Translations under genes and position numbers: made by a program
Shown here: one piece after another, positions 53,161-61,883 of the stretch
Layout: every line of letters starts with the position of its first letter
How positions within the stretch are numbered: position 1 is the first letter of the stretch
Notes under the pieces: generated by a model
What the model saw: the letters and a program-made list of their open reading frames with translations, nothing else
The model's database searches: none
Told to the model about the DNA's origin: nothing
Origin: Chitinophaga agri
Lineage (GTDB): Bacteria; Bacteroidota; Bacteroidia; Chitinophagales; Chitinophagaceae
Assembly (NCBI RefSeq): GCF_010093065.1
Contig: NZ_CP048113.1
Span: forward strand, 5,332,001-5,396,000
Direction: 5' to 3'
DNA length: 64,000 bases

Positions 53161-54537
53161 ATGAGACAATACCTGCTGCCGGCACTGTTGGCCATTACCG
53201 TTCCGGTATGTGCACAACAGCAAGAGAATGATTCCCTGGCCATGAGACATTTGGCTACTGAAATACTGACACATAGCAAAGCATACGAGAATCTGAGAGA
53301 GCTTACCCAGCAGGTAGGCGGTCGTCTGGCGGGCTCGCCACAGATGGTAAAGGCTGAAAAGTGGGGCGCCAGGGTACTGAAAGACGCCGGTGCCGATACG
53401 GTGTATATGCAGGAATGCCAGGTGCCTCATTGGGTAAGAGGCGCAAAGGAAGAAGTACGCATCATCTCCCGTCGCCGTGATTTTATACCACCTTTAAATG
53501 TGCTGGCACTGGGTAATTCAGTAGGTAGTGCGCCATCCGGTATTACTGCTCCTGTCATCGAAGTGGCCTCTTTTGAAGACCTTGAAGCGAAAAAAGACCA
53601 GGTAAAAGGTAAGATCGTGTTTTACAATTATGCGTTCAATCCAGCATATATCCACACTTTTGAGTCTTACGGTGATGCTGTGAAATACCGTGGACAAGGG
53701 GCCAGCCGTGCCGCTAAATATGGTGCACTGGCAGTAGTGGTACGTTCCATGACTCATGGCGCTAACAACCTGCCACATACCGGTGCTTTGAGCTATGATG
53801 AATCTGCTCCGAAGATCCCGGCTGTGGCTATCGGTCTGGAAGACGCTGAGCGCCTGAGCAACCGCCTGAAAAGCGATGTAGACATGAAACTCTACTTCCG
53901 TACCAACTGTAAAATGCTGCCTGATACCACCGGTCATAATGTGATAGGTGAGATCCGTGGTACAGAACATCCGGAACAGATCATCACCGTAGGTGGTCAC
54001 CTGGATTCCTGGGATGTAAATGAGGGGGCACATGATGATGGTACCGGTTGTGTACAGTCAGTAGAAATACTGCGTGCCTTTAAAGCGTTAGGTATTAAAC
54101 CGAAGAACACCATCCGTATCGTACTGTTTGCCAACGAAGAAAATGGTGCACGCGGTGGAAAGAAATATGCCGCAGAAGCGAAAGCAAAAGGAGAGCAGCA
54201 TATATTCGCATTAGAAAGTGATGCCGGTGGTTTTACCCCACGAGGTTTCTCTCTGATGATGCCGGATGCAAAACGTGCAAAGATCCAGTCCTGGGCGCCG
54301 TTGTTCCTGCCATATGATGTATATGATTTCAGTGGTGTTGGCGGAGGCGTGGACGTAGGACAGCTGTACGAAGCAATCGGTACTCCAATGGGAGAGCTGC
54401 TGCCTGATTCCCAGCGTTATTTCGACCTGCACCATGCTGCTAATGATACCTTTGAAGCCGTGAACAAGAGAGAACTGGAACTGGGCGCTTTCAGTATGGC
54501 CGGGCTGATCTACCTGATCGATAAATATGGATTATAA
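53161..54537 (+). CDS. Exported M28 family zinc peptidase
   Basis: A 458-aa aminopeptidase/carboxypeptidase-type exopeptidase. Signal peptide about 1-18 (PALLAITVPVCAQ). A PA-like domain lies between about 115 and 260 (GKIVFYNYAFNPAY, AKYGALAVVVRSMT). The M28 metal ligands are in GGHLDSWDV, AHDDGTGC, ANEENGARGG, ESDAGG and LHHAANDTF. It is followed 24 nt later by a small membrane protein gene on the same strand. Confidence 0.92.
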   Translation: MRQYLLPALLAITVPVCAQQQENDSLAMRHLATEILTHSKAYENLRELTQQVGGRLAGSPQMVKAEKWGARVLKDAGADTVYMQECQVPHWVRGAKEEVRIISRRRDFIPPLNVLALGNSVGSAPSGITAPVIEVASFEDLEAKKDQVKGKIVFYNYAFNPAYIHTFESYGDAVKYRGQGASRAAKYGALAVVVRSMTHGANNLPHTGALSYDESAPKIPAVAIGLEDAERLSNRLKSDVDMKLYFRTNCKMLPDTTGHNVIGEIRGTEHPEQIITVGGHLDSWDVNEGAHDDGTGCVQSVEILRAFKALGIKPKNTIRIVLFANEENGARGGKKYAAEAKAKGEQHIFALESDAGGFTPRGFSLMMPDAKRAKIQSWAPLFLPYDVYDFSGVGGGVDVGQLYEAIGTPMGELLPDSQRYFDLHHAANDTFEAVNKRELELGAFSMAGLIYLIDKYGL

Positions 54538-54561
54538 TCCTTACCTGATCAAATAAACAAT

Positions 54562-54939
54562 ATGCGCAAATTTCTTTTTATGGTAGTCGGAGGCGTTCTG
54601 CTACTGTTCGTGCTGTTCTTCCTCTATAGATACTACTATGTATTTGGTAGTGGTGTAAAAGCGGGTGAACTGAACCTCTTTGTGAAAAAAGGTTATATCA
54701 TGAAAACGTATGAAGGCCGCCTTATTCAGACGGGATACCGCTCTAAACAACCCGGAGCGCTGCAGTCCAATGAATTTAATTTCTCTGTTACGAATGAGCG
54801 TGTTGCACAGCAGTTACTGAGAGCCAGCGGTAAGTTCGTTGAGCTCCAGTACAATGAGTATCAGGGAGCGTTGCCATGGAGAGGTGTTAGTAATTTTGTG
54901 GTAGACAGTGTGTTGTCGATCAGAGACGTGAACTATTAA
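54562..54939 (+). CDS. Conserved small membrane-anchored protein
   Basis: A 125-aa protein with one N-terminal membrane helix (about 5-24, FLFMVVGGVLLLFVLFFLYR) and a periplasmic domain. Related Bacteroidota proteins are sometimes mislabelled 6-phosphogluconate dehydrogenase; no NAD-binding motif is seen, so that name should not be used. Conserved-looking parts are GVKAGELNLFVKKGYIMKTY EGRL and VELQYNEYQGALPWRG. Function unknown. It probably shares a transcript with the M28 gene. Confidence 0.75.
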   Translation: MRKFLFMVVGGVLLLFVLFFLYRYYYVFGSGVKAGELNLFVKKGYIMKTYEGRLIQTGYRSKQPGALQSNEFNFSVTNERVAQQLLRASGKFVELQYNEYQGALPWRGVSNFVVDSVLSIRDVNY

Positions 54940-55086
54940 ATTAGGAATTACTAGTTAGCAATTTGAGCTGCTTATTGCAGCTGGAATAAAAGAAGGCGCC
55001 TGATCTAATTATTAGATCAGGCGCTTTGTTTTATAAGCCAGAAGTTTATTTTTAACCGGCATAATTCCTAATTCCCAATTCTTAAC
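54939..55086. repeat. Second inverted-end element, imperfect
   Basis: The left end (54940-54963) and right end (55063-55086) match as inverted copies at 17 of 24 positions and use the same AATTCCT unit as 30909-31055. Total length is 148 nt against 147 nt. The interior contains a transcription terminator, and the right end overlaps the stop codon of the RsmI-like gene. Confidence 0.5.
54996..55030 (+). terminator. Terminator between convergent genes inside the repeat element
   Basis: GCGCCTGATCTAAT (54996-55009) and ATTAGATCAGGCGC (55011-55024) are exact complements followed by T residues. Confidence 0.88.
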
Positions 55087-55798
55087 TTCCTCCCTGTGCC
55101 ATCAGCAGGAAGATGGCTGGTTTCTTATGCAGCTCAGGTATTTGCTGTTTCCATTCTTTCACCGTCTTTGTCCGGATGAATTCTTCCGGGCCGGTAATAT
55201 CAGCAGCTACACATACCTGCGTGTCGTCTTTACAATTATTCAGGATATCCTTGAATACATGGTTGTTACGATAGGGTGTTTCTATGAAGAGTTGTGTTTG
55301 CCGTTTCTTCAGTGACTGCATTTCCAGGTCACGGATAGCCTTCACTCTTTCCGGTGGTTTTACCGGCAGATAACCTACGAACTGAAAGTTCTGTCCGTTC
55401 ATGCCGGAGGCCATCAGGGCAAGCAGCATGGAATTGGGTCCCACCATGGGAATAACCTGTGCATCAATAGCATGTGCCACCTGTACAACACGATGACCAG
55501 GATCGGCAATGGCAGGACATCCTGCTTCGCTGATGACGCCGATATCTTTACCAGACAGTAATATCTGTTTGGCAAGTGACGTATCTGGTGACTGGTGTTC
55601 TGACATCAGCAGCAACTGCAACTCATCGATGTTGATGCTTCTGTCCAGCGCTTTCAGATATCTTCTGGCCGTACGTTCATTCTCCACAAAAAATACGCTG
55701 ATCTGTTTTACCACCGGTGTGATATAGGCCGGTATGGTATGCAGCGTGTCTGCACTAAGTACAGTTGGTATCAGGTATACCTTACCAGGTTGCGCCAT
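55082..55798 (-). CDS. RsmI-like SAM-dependent methyltransferase
   Basis: A 238-aa tetrapyrrole-methylase-fold enzyme close to RsmI (16S rRNA C1402 2'-O-methylation), in the short form found in Bacteroidota. Seen: GKVYLIPTVLSADTLHTIPA start, VISEAGCPAIADPGHRVVQV (about 86-105), VIPMVGPNSMLLALMASGMN and the ETPYRNNHVFKDILN segment. The Met at 55798 begins the conserved sequence. Its first 17 nt overlap the end of the EI24-domain gene, so the two are co-transcribed. The target RNA is not proven for this short group. Confidence 0.85.
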   Translation of the reverse strand: MAQPGKVYLIPTVLSADTLHTIPAYITPVVKQISVFFVENERTARRYLKALDRSINIDELQLLLMSEHQSPDTSLAKQILLSGKDIGVISEAGCPAIADPGHRVVQVAHAIDAQVIPMVGPNSMLLALMASGMNGQNFQFVGYLPVKPPERVKAIRDLEMQSLKKRQTQLFIETPYRNNHVFKDILNNCKDDTQVCVAADITGPEEFIRTKTVKEWKQQIPELHKKPAIFLLMAQGGS

Positions 55799-56561
55799 GC
55801 AATAATCGTTTGTCAGATAAGTGAATAGTAGCTGCAATTACAGCATAGGAGGGCGCAAGCACCCATCCCAGTATCGGAATGAACATGAGGATATAAAACA
55901 CCATCCCATTACCCAGTGCAATGCCTCTGTGTTCCTTGATAAAGCGGATACTTTGTTTTGTGCTCATACGATGCCTTTCACAGCTGTAATCGACCATGGA
56001 GAATCCGTAGAAATAGCATTCAATGAAGAAGGCAAATAATGGAGTGATCCAGCCTACGATCGGAATGAAAGAGAGTATGATCAGGAATATCACGCAGATG
56101 GTCTGATACAGCATATTCCGCAGGGAGATAACGATACCGCGTCCCATGTCTTTGATGAATTGCTGCCAGCTGAAAGGGAAATCCCGGTTTTCCAGTATCG
56201 CTTCTGTTTTCTCTGAGAGATAAGCAAAAAGGGGAGAACCGAGTATAAGGAAAAGATATTTGTAATAGGCAAAGTAAAGCAGTAGCATAACGATCCGTAT
56301 CGAGAACGCCAGCAGGATAAAGAAGAAGTTCACCCAGCTGCTTTCCAGGTCCTGGATCCATATTTTAAGGGGGAGCAGGTTAAACAGGTATTCAACAAAT
56401 TCTCCCGAATAACCCCAGACAAAATAACTGCCTGTCATGAACAATATACAGTAAAGGATACCGGGTACTAGTATCCACTTCCATAATCTGTGCTGCATAA
56501 TAAACTGGTGCGCCTTCCCATAAGCCTGAATCGCTGCCAGTACTTCTCTGAATGAAAACAA
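55782..56561 (-). CDS. EI24/CysZ-like membrane protein
   Basis: A 259-aa integral membrane protein of the EI24 (CysZ-like) family with five or more hydrophobic segments. Examples are LWKWILVPGILYCILFMTGS, NFFFILLAFSIRIVMLLLYF and ICVIFLIILSFIPIVGWITP. The repeated IP(I)xGW motif near membrane ends is typical. Function could be small-molecule transport (sulfate in CysZ); not determinable here. First gene of a pair with the RsmI-like gene. Confidence 0.82.
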   Translation of the reverse strand: MFSFREVLAAIQAYGKAHQFIMQHRLWKWILVPGILYCILFMTGSYFVWGYSGEFVEYLFNLLPLKIWIQDLESSWVNFFFILLAFSIRIVMLLLYFAYYKYLFLILGSPLFAYLSEKTEAILENRDFPFSWQQFIKDMGRGIVISLRNMLYQTICVIFLIILSFIPIVGWITPLFAFFIECYFYGFSMVDYSCERHRMSTKQSIRFIKEHRGIALGNGMVFYILMFIPILGWVLAPSYAVIAATIHLSDKRLLHGATW

Positions 56562-56666
56562 AATCCTGGAATTTTAGTGGTTAGTTATTCGCTATAAGCA
56601 TTGATCCGGTTGTAAGTAACTAAAAATCAGTGGAACAATGGTAAAAAAAATCTGGATGCAATAAAA

Positions 56667-56695
56667 AACCTGCCAGCTTATGCAACTGGCAGGTT
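56667..56695 (-). terminator. Terminator of the porP-type gene
   Basis: AACCTGCCAG (56667-56676) and CTGGCAGGTT (56686-56695) are exact complements; T-rich sequence follows on the minus strand. Confidence 0.85.
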
Positions 56696-56719
56696 CCGTT
56701 GAAATGAGTTTTTATCGGA

Positions 56720-57736
56720 TCAGAACCTCGGACAGAGTGTTCTATATTTACTTCCTTCGCTGCGTCTATGCACGTAGATAATGGAGAGCTCCATACCTCC
56801 GCGATAGTTAGAGGCCGGTTTCAGTGTTGATACGTTCATATCGTAAGAAGCACCAATTGTGAAACCATTGATCTCAAGACCTACATATGGGTTGATCGCA
56901 TCTTTCAGACGGTACCAGCTACCGAGGTAGAAGGTGGTCGGATTTTCATCATCACCGTTGAGATTGAAACCGTAGGCACCACCGAATGAAAATTCAGAAG
57001 CTGTACTCTGCTTCATGTACAATGCACTAAAGTGTATACGGTTGCTACCATTCACAGGAACAGAACCACCACCGTGTGCAGTAAATCTGGATGTCAGACG
57101 GTTATTGTTCTGCGCCATGAAGGTTTCAGTTGGCTGTGTAATATGATAGTAGGAAGCACCTACATAGATATTGGAAGATTCGCCTACTAGACCATTATAC
57201 AGGATACCGATATTCGGATCGAAGTAGGAAATGGTCGGATTGACAAAGGTTTCACCGCTTGGTATAGCCGGGTTATAACCATTGTTGTCGATCTGATTTT
57301 CGAAGACCAGTTTAGTCTGGTCCAGGCGTTTTTGCACCAGTGTTCCCTGCAAACCTACTGCTAGGGTGTGGTTACCTTCCGGATCTAATCCTTTATGATA
57401 GGCTGTACTAAAGCTCAGGTATGTAGAAGTCAGTGCACCACCGCCGGTCCTGTCGTACATGGCCATTATGCCTACACCCCAGATGTCGGTATAGTTCAGC
57501 ACATTCTTCAGAATGCCGAAGTCTACCGCAGCGGTTCCGGTGGTAAATGGAGTCGAAATACTTCTCCACTGTGAACGATAGTTCCCTGAGACACGAAAAT
57601 CACCTGAAAACAGGCCCGTAAATGCCGGATTAAGTGTGAGTGGGGAGGCGAAGAACTGCGAAAAATGCGGGTCCTGCGCCCTGGCCGGGTTCATCAGATA
57701 AAGGGCAATCGTGAAAAACAGCAACACTTTTTTCAT
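56720..57736 (-). CDS. PorP/SprF family type IX secretion membrane protein
   Basis: A 338-aa outer-membrane beta-barrel of the PorP/SprF family. Signal peptide about 1-21 (ALYLMNPARAQ), then the family signature DPHFSQFFASPLTLNPAFTG (22-41). The barrel strands follow (NYRSQWRSISTPFTTGTAAVD, shown only in part elsewhere) and the C terminus is RSEGSKYRTLCPRF. These proteins often pair with a large adhesin gene such as sprB; none is adjacent here. The Met at 57736 fits the signal peptide. A 14-bp palindrome lies 6 nt upstream. Confidence 0.87.
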   Translation of the reverse strand: MKKVLLFFTIALYLMNPARAQDPHFSQFFASPLTLNPAFTGLFSGDFRVSGNYRSQWRSISTPFTTGTAAVDFGILKNVLNYTDIWGVGIMAMYDRTGGGALTSTYLSFSTAYHKGLDPEGNHTLAVGLQGTLVQKRLDQTKLVFENQIDNNGYNPAIPSGETFVNPTISYFDPNIGILYNGLVGESSNIYVGASYYHITQPTETFMAQNNNRLTSRFTAHGGGSVPVNGSNRIHFSALYMKQSTASEFSFGGAYGFNLNGDDENPTTFYLGSWYRLKDAINPYVGLEINGFTIGASYDMNVSTLKPASNYRGGMELSIIYVHRRSEGSKYRTLCPRF

Positions 57737-57939
57737 AAAACAATACTTATAAGTATAGGGTTTTCTCATGGTTCCATGTGAAGGTACACAATGCTACTCA
57801 TATTCCAAATTAAAAATATATAACAGTGTGTTAGAGAAATCCCTAAAGTGCTATGAATGAATGAATAATCGAATCAGTTTTTATTTAGCTGACTACTCAA
57901 TTTTTTAAAAAATCAATCCATTCTGACGATATTCGGCTA

Positions 57940-58593
57940 TTACTGCTGTAGCTTGTTTCCAAATGCGAGGTCTCCGGCATCTCCAAGGCCAGGAACAATG
58001 TATCCTTTAGCGGTCAGTTCGTCATCAATATCACCAGCCCAGATGCTCAGATTGCTGTCTGTGTTTCTTTGTACATATTCAATTCCAACGGTACAGGCGA
58101 TGGCAACTACCAGGTGTATATGCTTTGGTTTACCCAGGCTTTGCAGATATTCTATGGTTTTCACCAGGGAAGCACCTGTTGCCAGCATCGGGTCAGAAAG
58201 GATAACCACCTGGCCATCAATAGACGGACTGGATACATACTCGAGGTTGATATCGAAGGTACCGTCATCTTTATGCTTACGGTAAGCAGAAATAAAGGCA
58301 TGATCAGCTTTATCAAAGTAGTGAAGTAGGCCCTGGTGTAATGCTAGTCCTGCTCTCAGGATCGTGGCCAGTACAGGTTGTTGCTTCAACACCCGGCAGT
58401 TTGCGATGCCAAGTGGGGTCTGGATCTCTTTCTCTTCGTATTCCAATGTCTTACTGATCTCGTATGCGGCAATTTCGCCCACTCTTTCCATGTTGCGTCT
58501 GAAACGCATACGGTCAGTCTGTACTTCTACGCTTCTGATCTCACTTAACCAGTCTCCTACTAACGAATTGGTGCTACTTAGATTCACTATCAT
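57940..58593 (-). CDS. upp: Uracil phosphoribosyltransferase
   Basis: Pyrimidine salvage enzyme making UMP from uracil and PRPP. 217 aa. PRPP motif VVILSDPMLATGASLVKTIE (about 125-144) and C-terminal uracil-binding YIVPGLGDAGDLAFGN are diagnostic. The N-terminal RDRMRFRRNMERVGEIAAYE-like helix aligns with the family. A TATTTTG element 5 nt before the start codon is one base short of the -7 consensus. Cytoplasmic. Confidence 0.95.
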   Translation of the reverse strand: MIVNLSSTNSLVGDWLSEIRSVEVQTDRMRFRRNMERVGEIAAYEISKTLEYEEKEIQTPLGIANCRVLKQQPVLATILRAGLALHQGLLHYFDKADHAFISAYRKHKDDGTFDINLEYVSSPSIDGQVVILSDPMLATGASLVKTIEYLQSLGKPKHIHLVVAIACTVGIEYVQRNTDSNLSIWAGDIDDELTAKGYIVPGLGDAGDLAFGNKLQQ

Positions 58594-58722
58594 GTATGCA
58601 AAATACCAAAATTTTTACACCCTGGAAATCTAAATAACAATAAAGTAACGAAAAGACTGGCCAGGGTACTTAAACCCTGACCTGCCCGGGAAAAACAATG
58701 AAGAAAGGCCGACTAAAACGAA

Positions 58723-60633
58723 CTAATTTGTACCATGATTGTTACTGATTAATTGTGCTTTTTTAACCAATTGTATAAACTCTGCCCTATAGCCCTCTTC
58801 GTCCTTCCCGCGCGCATTTCCAGCGAGTTTGAGGACTTGTTCATAGGTAGCATTTCCTTTGTGTTCGGAGTTGCGCAGCAGTAGTCCGAAGTCAGCAACT
58901 GCGGCGGCCATACGGAAATCCTCCGGCGCCTGGCTGATATCCTGTTGTTTCCAGTCTAACACTTTCGTTACAAGTTTACTTTGCTGGCCCTCTGGTGCTT
59001 TGTACCGCATCTTCACTGTCAGTACTTCGTTGCTGTTGCCAGCCACAGCCTTGTTTTGCTGATATTTCAGCGGGTCGGTACCTGGTTGTGCAACGGCTGC
59101 CCCTACCGGTACGATCTCATACAGTGCTGTTACTGTGTGTCCGGCGCCCATATCTCCGGCATCTTTTTTATCATTATTAAAATCTTCGTCGTTCAGTAAT
59201 CTGTTTTCATAACCTACCAGCCTGTACGACTGCACATATTTCGGATTGAACTCTATCTGTAGCTTAACATCTTTTGCAATCGTGAACAGGGTGCCGCCAA
59301 ATTCGGTAACGAACATACGGCGGGCTTCTTCATAATTGTCTATGTAAGCATAGTTACCGTTGCCTTTGTCCGCCAGTATCTCCAGTTTGTTATCCTTGTA
59401 ATTTCCCATACCAAAGCCAAGCACAGACAGGAAAATGCCCTTTTCACGTTCATTTTCAATGAGGCGTTGCAGTTCGCCGTCGCTGGATTGCCCTACATTG
59501 AAGTCTCCGTCAGTAGCTATGATCACACGGTTGTTCCCCTTTTTGACCAGGTGCTCCGCCGCAGTCTCATAGGCCAGTTTGATGCCAGCGCCGCCAGCAG
59601 TGGACCCGCCTGCTTCCAGTCTGTCGAGCGCATCCAGGATAGCTGTTTTCTGAGAGCCCGGTGTGGACGGTAGCACCAGTCCGGCAGCTCCCGCATATAC
59701 CACGATCGCGACTTTGTCTACAGGCCTCAGCTGGTTTACGAGTGCCTTGAAGGCCTGTTTTACCAACGGTAACTTCCGGGATTCGCCCATGGAACCGGAT
59801 ACATCGATCAGGAATACAAGATTGGAAGGAGGGAGGTTCTCCTTCGCCACATCTTTGCCTTTTAACGCGATACGTACCAGTTGATGGGTGGTGTTCCAGG
59901 GGCAGGCAGCCATATCTGTATATATGGCTACCGGCGCATCATCTGTCGGGTTAGTGTATTGGTAGTCAAAATAGTTGATCATTTCTTCCACGCGCACCGC
60001 ATCCACAGGAGGCATATTGCCCTCATTCAGGAAGCGGCGGATATTCGCGTAGGAAGCCCTGTCAACATCAATGGAGAAGGTGCTTAATGGATTACTAGAC
60101 ACGGTGTGGAAGCTATTTTCGTTAACTGCGCTATAGTCTTCCGTATTGGGTTCGGATTGGGGAATATAGTTAGCCACGTTATATGACCTGTAGTTAACAT
60201 TTGCGACGGCGGCAGGGGCCATGGCTGCTTTTCTTTGTATGCCAAGACCGGTAACGACAACTTCCTGTAATGCGGTATTATCCGCTTTCAGCCTGACACG
60301 TAATGGTGTACTGGTCTTGTATTTATTAGTTTTGATGCGCTGCTTCTGATAACCAATATATGCTACTTCCAGCTCTACGATGGAACTATCCAGTACCACC
60401 TCGGCCTGTCCCAGCTGATCGGTCAGTGTGCCACTGGATGTTTTCGCCTGTTTGGTTTTGAGTAAGATCGTAACACCTGGTAGCGGGACATTATCCCGAT
60501 CGTCAACCACAGAAACAGATAATTTTACCGGAGTTTTCCCCGCAGCTGCTGACTGAGCCAGCCCTTTAATAGGTATTCCCAACAGACTGAACGCAATCAG
60601 GCTCAGTAAGAGGCGGTTGAGATGTTTTCGCAT
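58723..60633 (-). CDS. Secreted VWA protein with carboxypeptidase-regulatory and SusC-like N terminus
   Basis: A 636-aa exported protein. After a signal peptide (about 1-27) comes a carboxypeptidase regulatory-like domain (about 36-115) and the segment ALQEVVVTGLGIQRK, which is the junction motif seen before the TonB plug in SusC receptors. A YfbK-type N-terminal VWA-associated domain (NPLSTFSIDVDRASYANIRR) is followed by a VWA domain with DVSGS, GGSTAGGAG and ATDGDFN metal-site motifs (about 275-440). A DUF3520-like C terminus completes it. The earlier in-frame Met lacks a signal peptide. Function unknown. Confidence 0.87.
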   Translation of the reverse strand: MRKHLNRLLLSLIAFSLLGIPIKGLAQSAAAGKTPVKLSVSVVDDRDNVPLPGVTILLKTKQAKTSSGTLTDQLGQAEVVLDSSIVELEVAYIGYQKQRIKTNKYKTSTPLRVRLKADNTALQEVVVTGLGIQRKAAMAPAAVANVNYRSYNVANYIPQSEPNTEDYSAVNENSFHTVSSNPLSTFSIDVDRASYANIRRFLNEGNMPPVDAVRVEEMINYFDYQYTNPTDDAPVAIYTDMAACPWNTTHQLVRIALKGKDVAKENLPPSNLVFLIDVSGSMGESRKLPLVKQAFKALVNQLRPVDKVAIVVYAGAAGLVLPSTPGSQKTAILDALDRLEAGGSTAGGAGIKLAYETAAEHLVKKGNNRVIIATDGDFNVGQSSDGELQRLIENEREKGIFLSVLGFGMGNYKDNKLEILADKGNGNYAYIDNYEEARRMFVTEFGGTLFTIAKDVKLQIEFNPKYVQSYRLVGYENRLLNDEDFNNDKKDAGDMGAGHTVTALYEIVPVGAAVAQPGTDPLKYQQNKAVAGNSNEVLTVKMRYKAPEGQQSKLVTKVLDWKQQDISQAPEDFRMAAAVADFGLLLRNSEHKGNATYEQVLKLAGNARGKDEEGYRAEFIQLVKKAQLISNNHGTN

Positions 60634-60722
60634 GGGATAATTTTTTAGTCTGCATTCATGATGCGGCGGGAACAACAATTCCATAAAAGGGCGAAAAAAA
60701 ATGCTGAAAGCGGCACATTATT

Positions 60723-60730
60723 TACTTTTG
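60723..60730 (+). promoter_or_regulatory. -7 box of the AnmK-like gene
   Basis: TACTTTTG matches TAnnTTTG exactly, 15 nt before the chosen start codon; this supports the start at 60746 over one at 60701. No -33 TTG is seen. Confidence 0.45.
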
Positions 60731-60745
60731 CACAAATTTTACCGC

Positions 60746-61828
60746 ATGGTTTATAATGTAATAGGCTTAACGTCAGGCACTTCGCTCGCAGGGCTGGATA
60801 TAGTTTTCGTGGCATTGACCGAAGTACGTGGCAAATGGACATATGAGTTAAAGGCCGCTGAACGCCTGGCTTATACCTCCGAATGGGAGGAAAAACTGGG
60901 GGGAGCTGCTGCATTACCAGCCAGAGACTACTTCCTGTTGCACAGTGAATACGGGCATTTTATCGGACATGCAGTTAATCAGTTCATCGCACAGCATCAG
61001 CTGGACCATAAAGTACATTTTATCACTTCTCATGGACATACCGTTTTCCATGTTCCGGCACAAAAGATGACTGCCCAGCTGGGAGACGGCGCAGCTATTG
61101 CCGCTGTTACCGGCATTTCTGTCATCAGTGACCTTCGTTCCGTTGACGTGGCGCTGGGAGGAAAAGGAGCGCCCGTATTACCGGTTGCCGAACAGTTACT
61201 GTTCCCGGATTACCACTACCGGGTGAACCTGGCTGAAAATGCTAGTATTGCGGCGCAGCCGGATGGTCAGCTTATCGCATTTGATGTATGCCCTTGTAAC
61301 TATGTGCTGGATACCCTGGCAGGATTGCTGGGACGTCCTTTTGATGAAGAAGGTAAACTGGCTGCCGGTGGTGTAACCGATCAGGGGCTGCTGGATGCAT
61401 TAAACGGACTGGCGTTTTACAGTGAACAGTATCCAAGAACGCTGACCTCAAAATTTGGTACGGGTACCATTTTGCCCATGATACAACAACAGCAGTTATC
61501 TACCCAGGGAAAGCTGAATACCTATACCCATCATATTGCTGCGCAGGTGGCAGCTGCCGTTCAGCAGCTCACACCTTCTGCAGAAGGTGCTGCATATAAC
61601 CTGTTGCTGACCGGTGGTGGTGCCCGGAATACTTACCTTGTAGAAACGATACGTACCATATTACAGCCATTGAATGTGACTGTAACGGTGCAGGAAGAGC
61701 CTTTCAGAAATGCGTTGATGATTGCGTTACTGGGTGCGTTGCGCTGGAGACAGGAACCGAATGCTTTATCAGCCGTAACTGGCGCTGAGAAAGATAGTGT
61801 GGGTGGAGCTTTGTGGTCTGTAGAATAA
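60746..61828 (+). CDS. anmK: Anhydro-N-acetylmuramic acid kinase-like protein (divergent)
   Basis: A 360-aa sugar-kinase-fold protein of the AnmK family, which recycles peptidoglycan-derived anhMurNAc to MurNAc-6-phosphate. Retained: GLTSGTS at the N terminus, VDVALGGKGAPVLPVAEQLL, the probable catalytic Asp180 in AFDVCPCN and LLLTGGGARNTYLVETI near the end. Changed: the conserved Asp of the SLDG motif is Ala15 (TSLAGLD), and the NxGGxANIS loop reads NLAENASIA (161-169), losing both glycines. It may be a paralogue with altered substrate or reduced activity. The start at 60746 begins the conserved sequence and sits downstream of the promoter box. Confidence 0.8.
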   Translation: MVYNVIGLTSGTSLAGLDIVFVALTEVRGKWTYELKAAERLAYTSEWEEKLGGAAALPARDYFLLHSEYGHFIGHAVNQFIAQHQLDHKVHFITSHGHTVFHVPAQKMTAQLGDGAAIAAVTGISVISDLRSVDVALGGKGAPVLPVAEQLLFPDYHYRVNLAENASIAAQPDGQLIAFDVCPCNYVLDTLAGLLGRPFDEEGKLAAGGVTDQGLLDALNGLAFYSEQYPRTLTSKFGTGTILPMIQQQQLSTQGKLNTYTHHIAAQVAAAVQQLTPSAEGAAYNLLLTGGGARNTYLVETIRTILQPLNVTVTVQEEPFRNALMIALLGALRWRQEPNALSAVTGAEKDSVGGALWSVE

Positions 61829-61834
61829 AAATAC

Positions 61835-61870
61835 CGGAGGCATATGAACAATACTGTTCATATGCCTCCG
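61835..61870. terminator. Bidirectional terminator between anmK and ade
   Basis: CGGAGGCATATGAACA (61835-61850) and TGTTCATATGCCTCCG (61855-61870) are exact complements with a 4-nt loop. Flanking T tracts are weak. Confidence 0.75.
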
Positions 61871-61883
61871 CTAATAAAACAGG

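Noticed and set aside
54562..54939. 6-phosphogluconate dehydrogenase label for the small membrane protein
   Set aside because: No Rossmann motif or catalytic residues; 125 aa with a membrane anchor.
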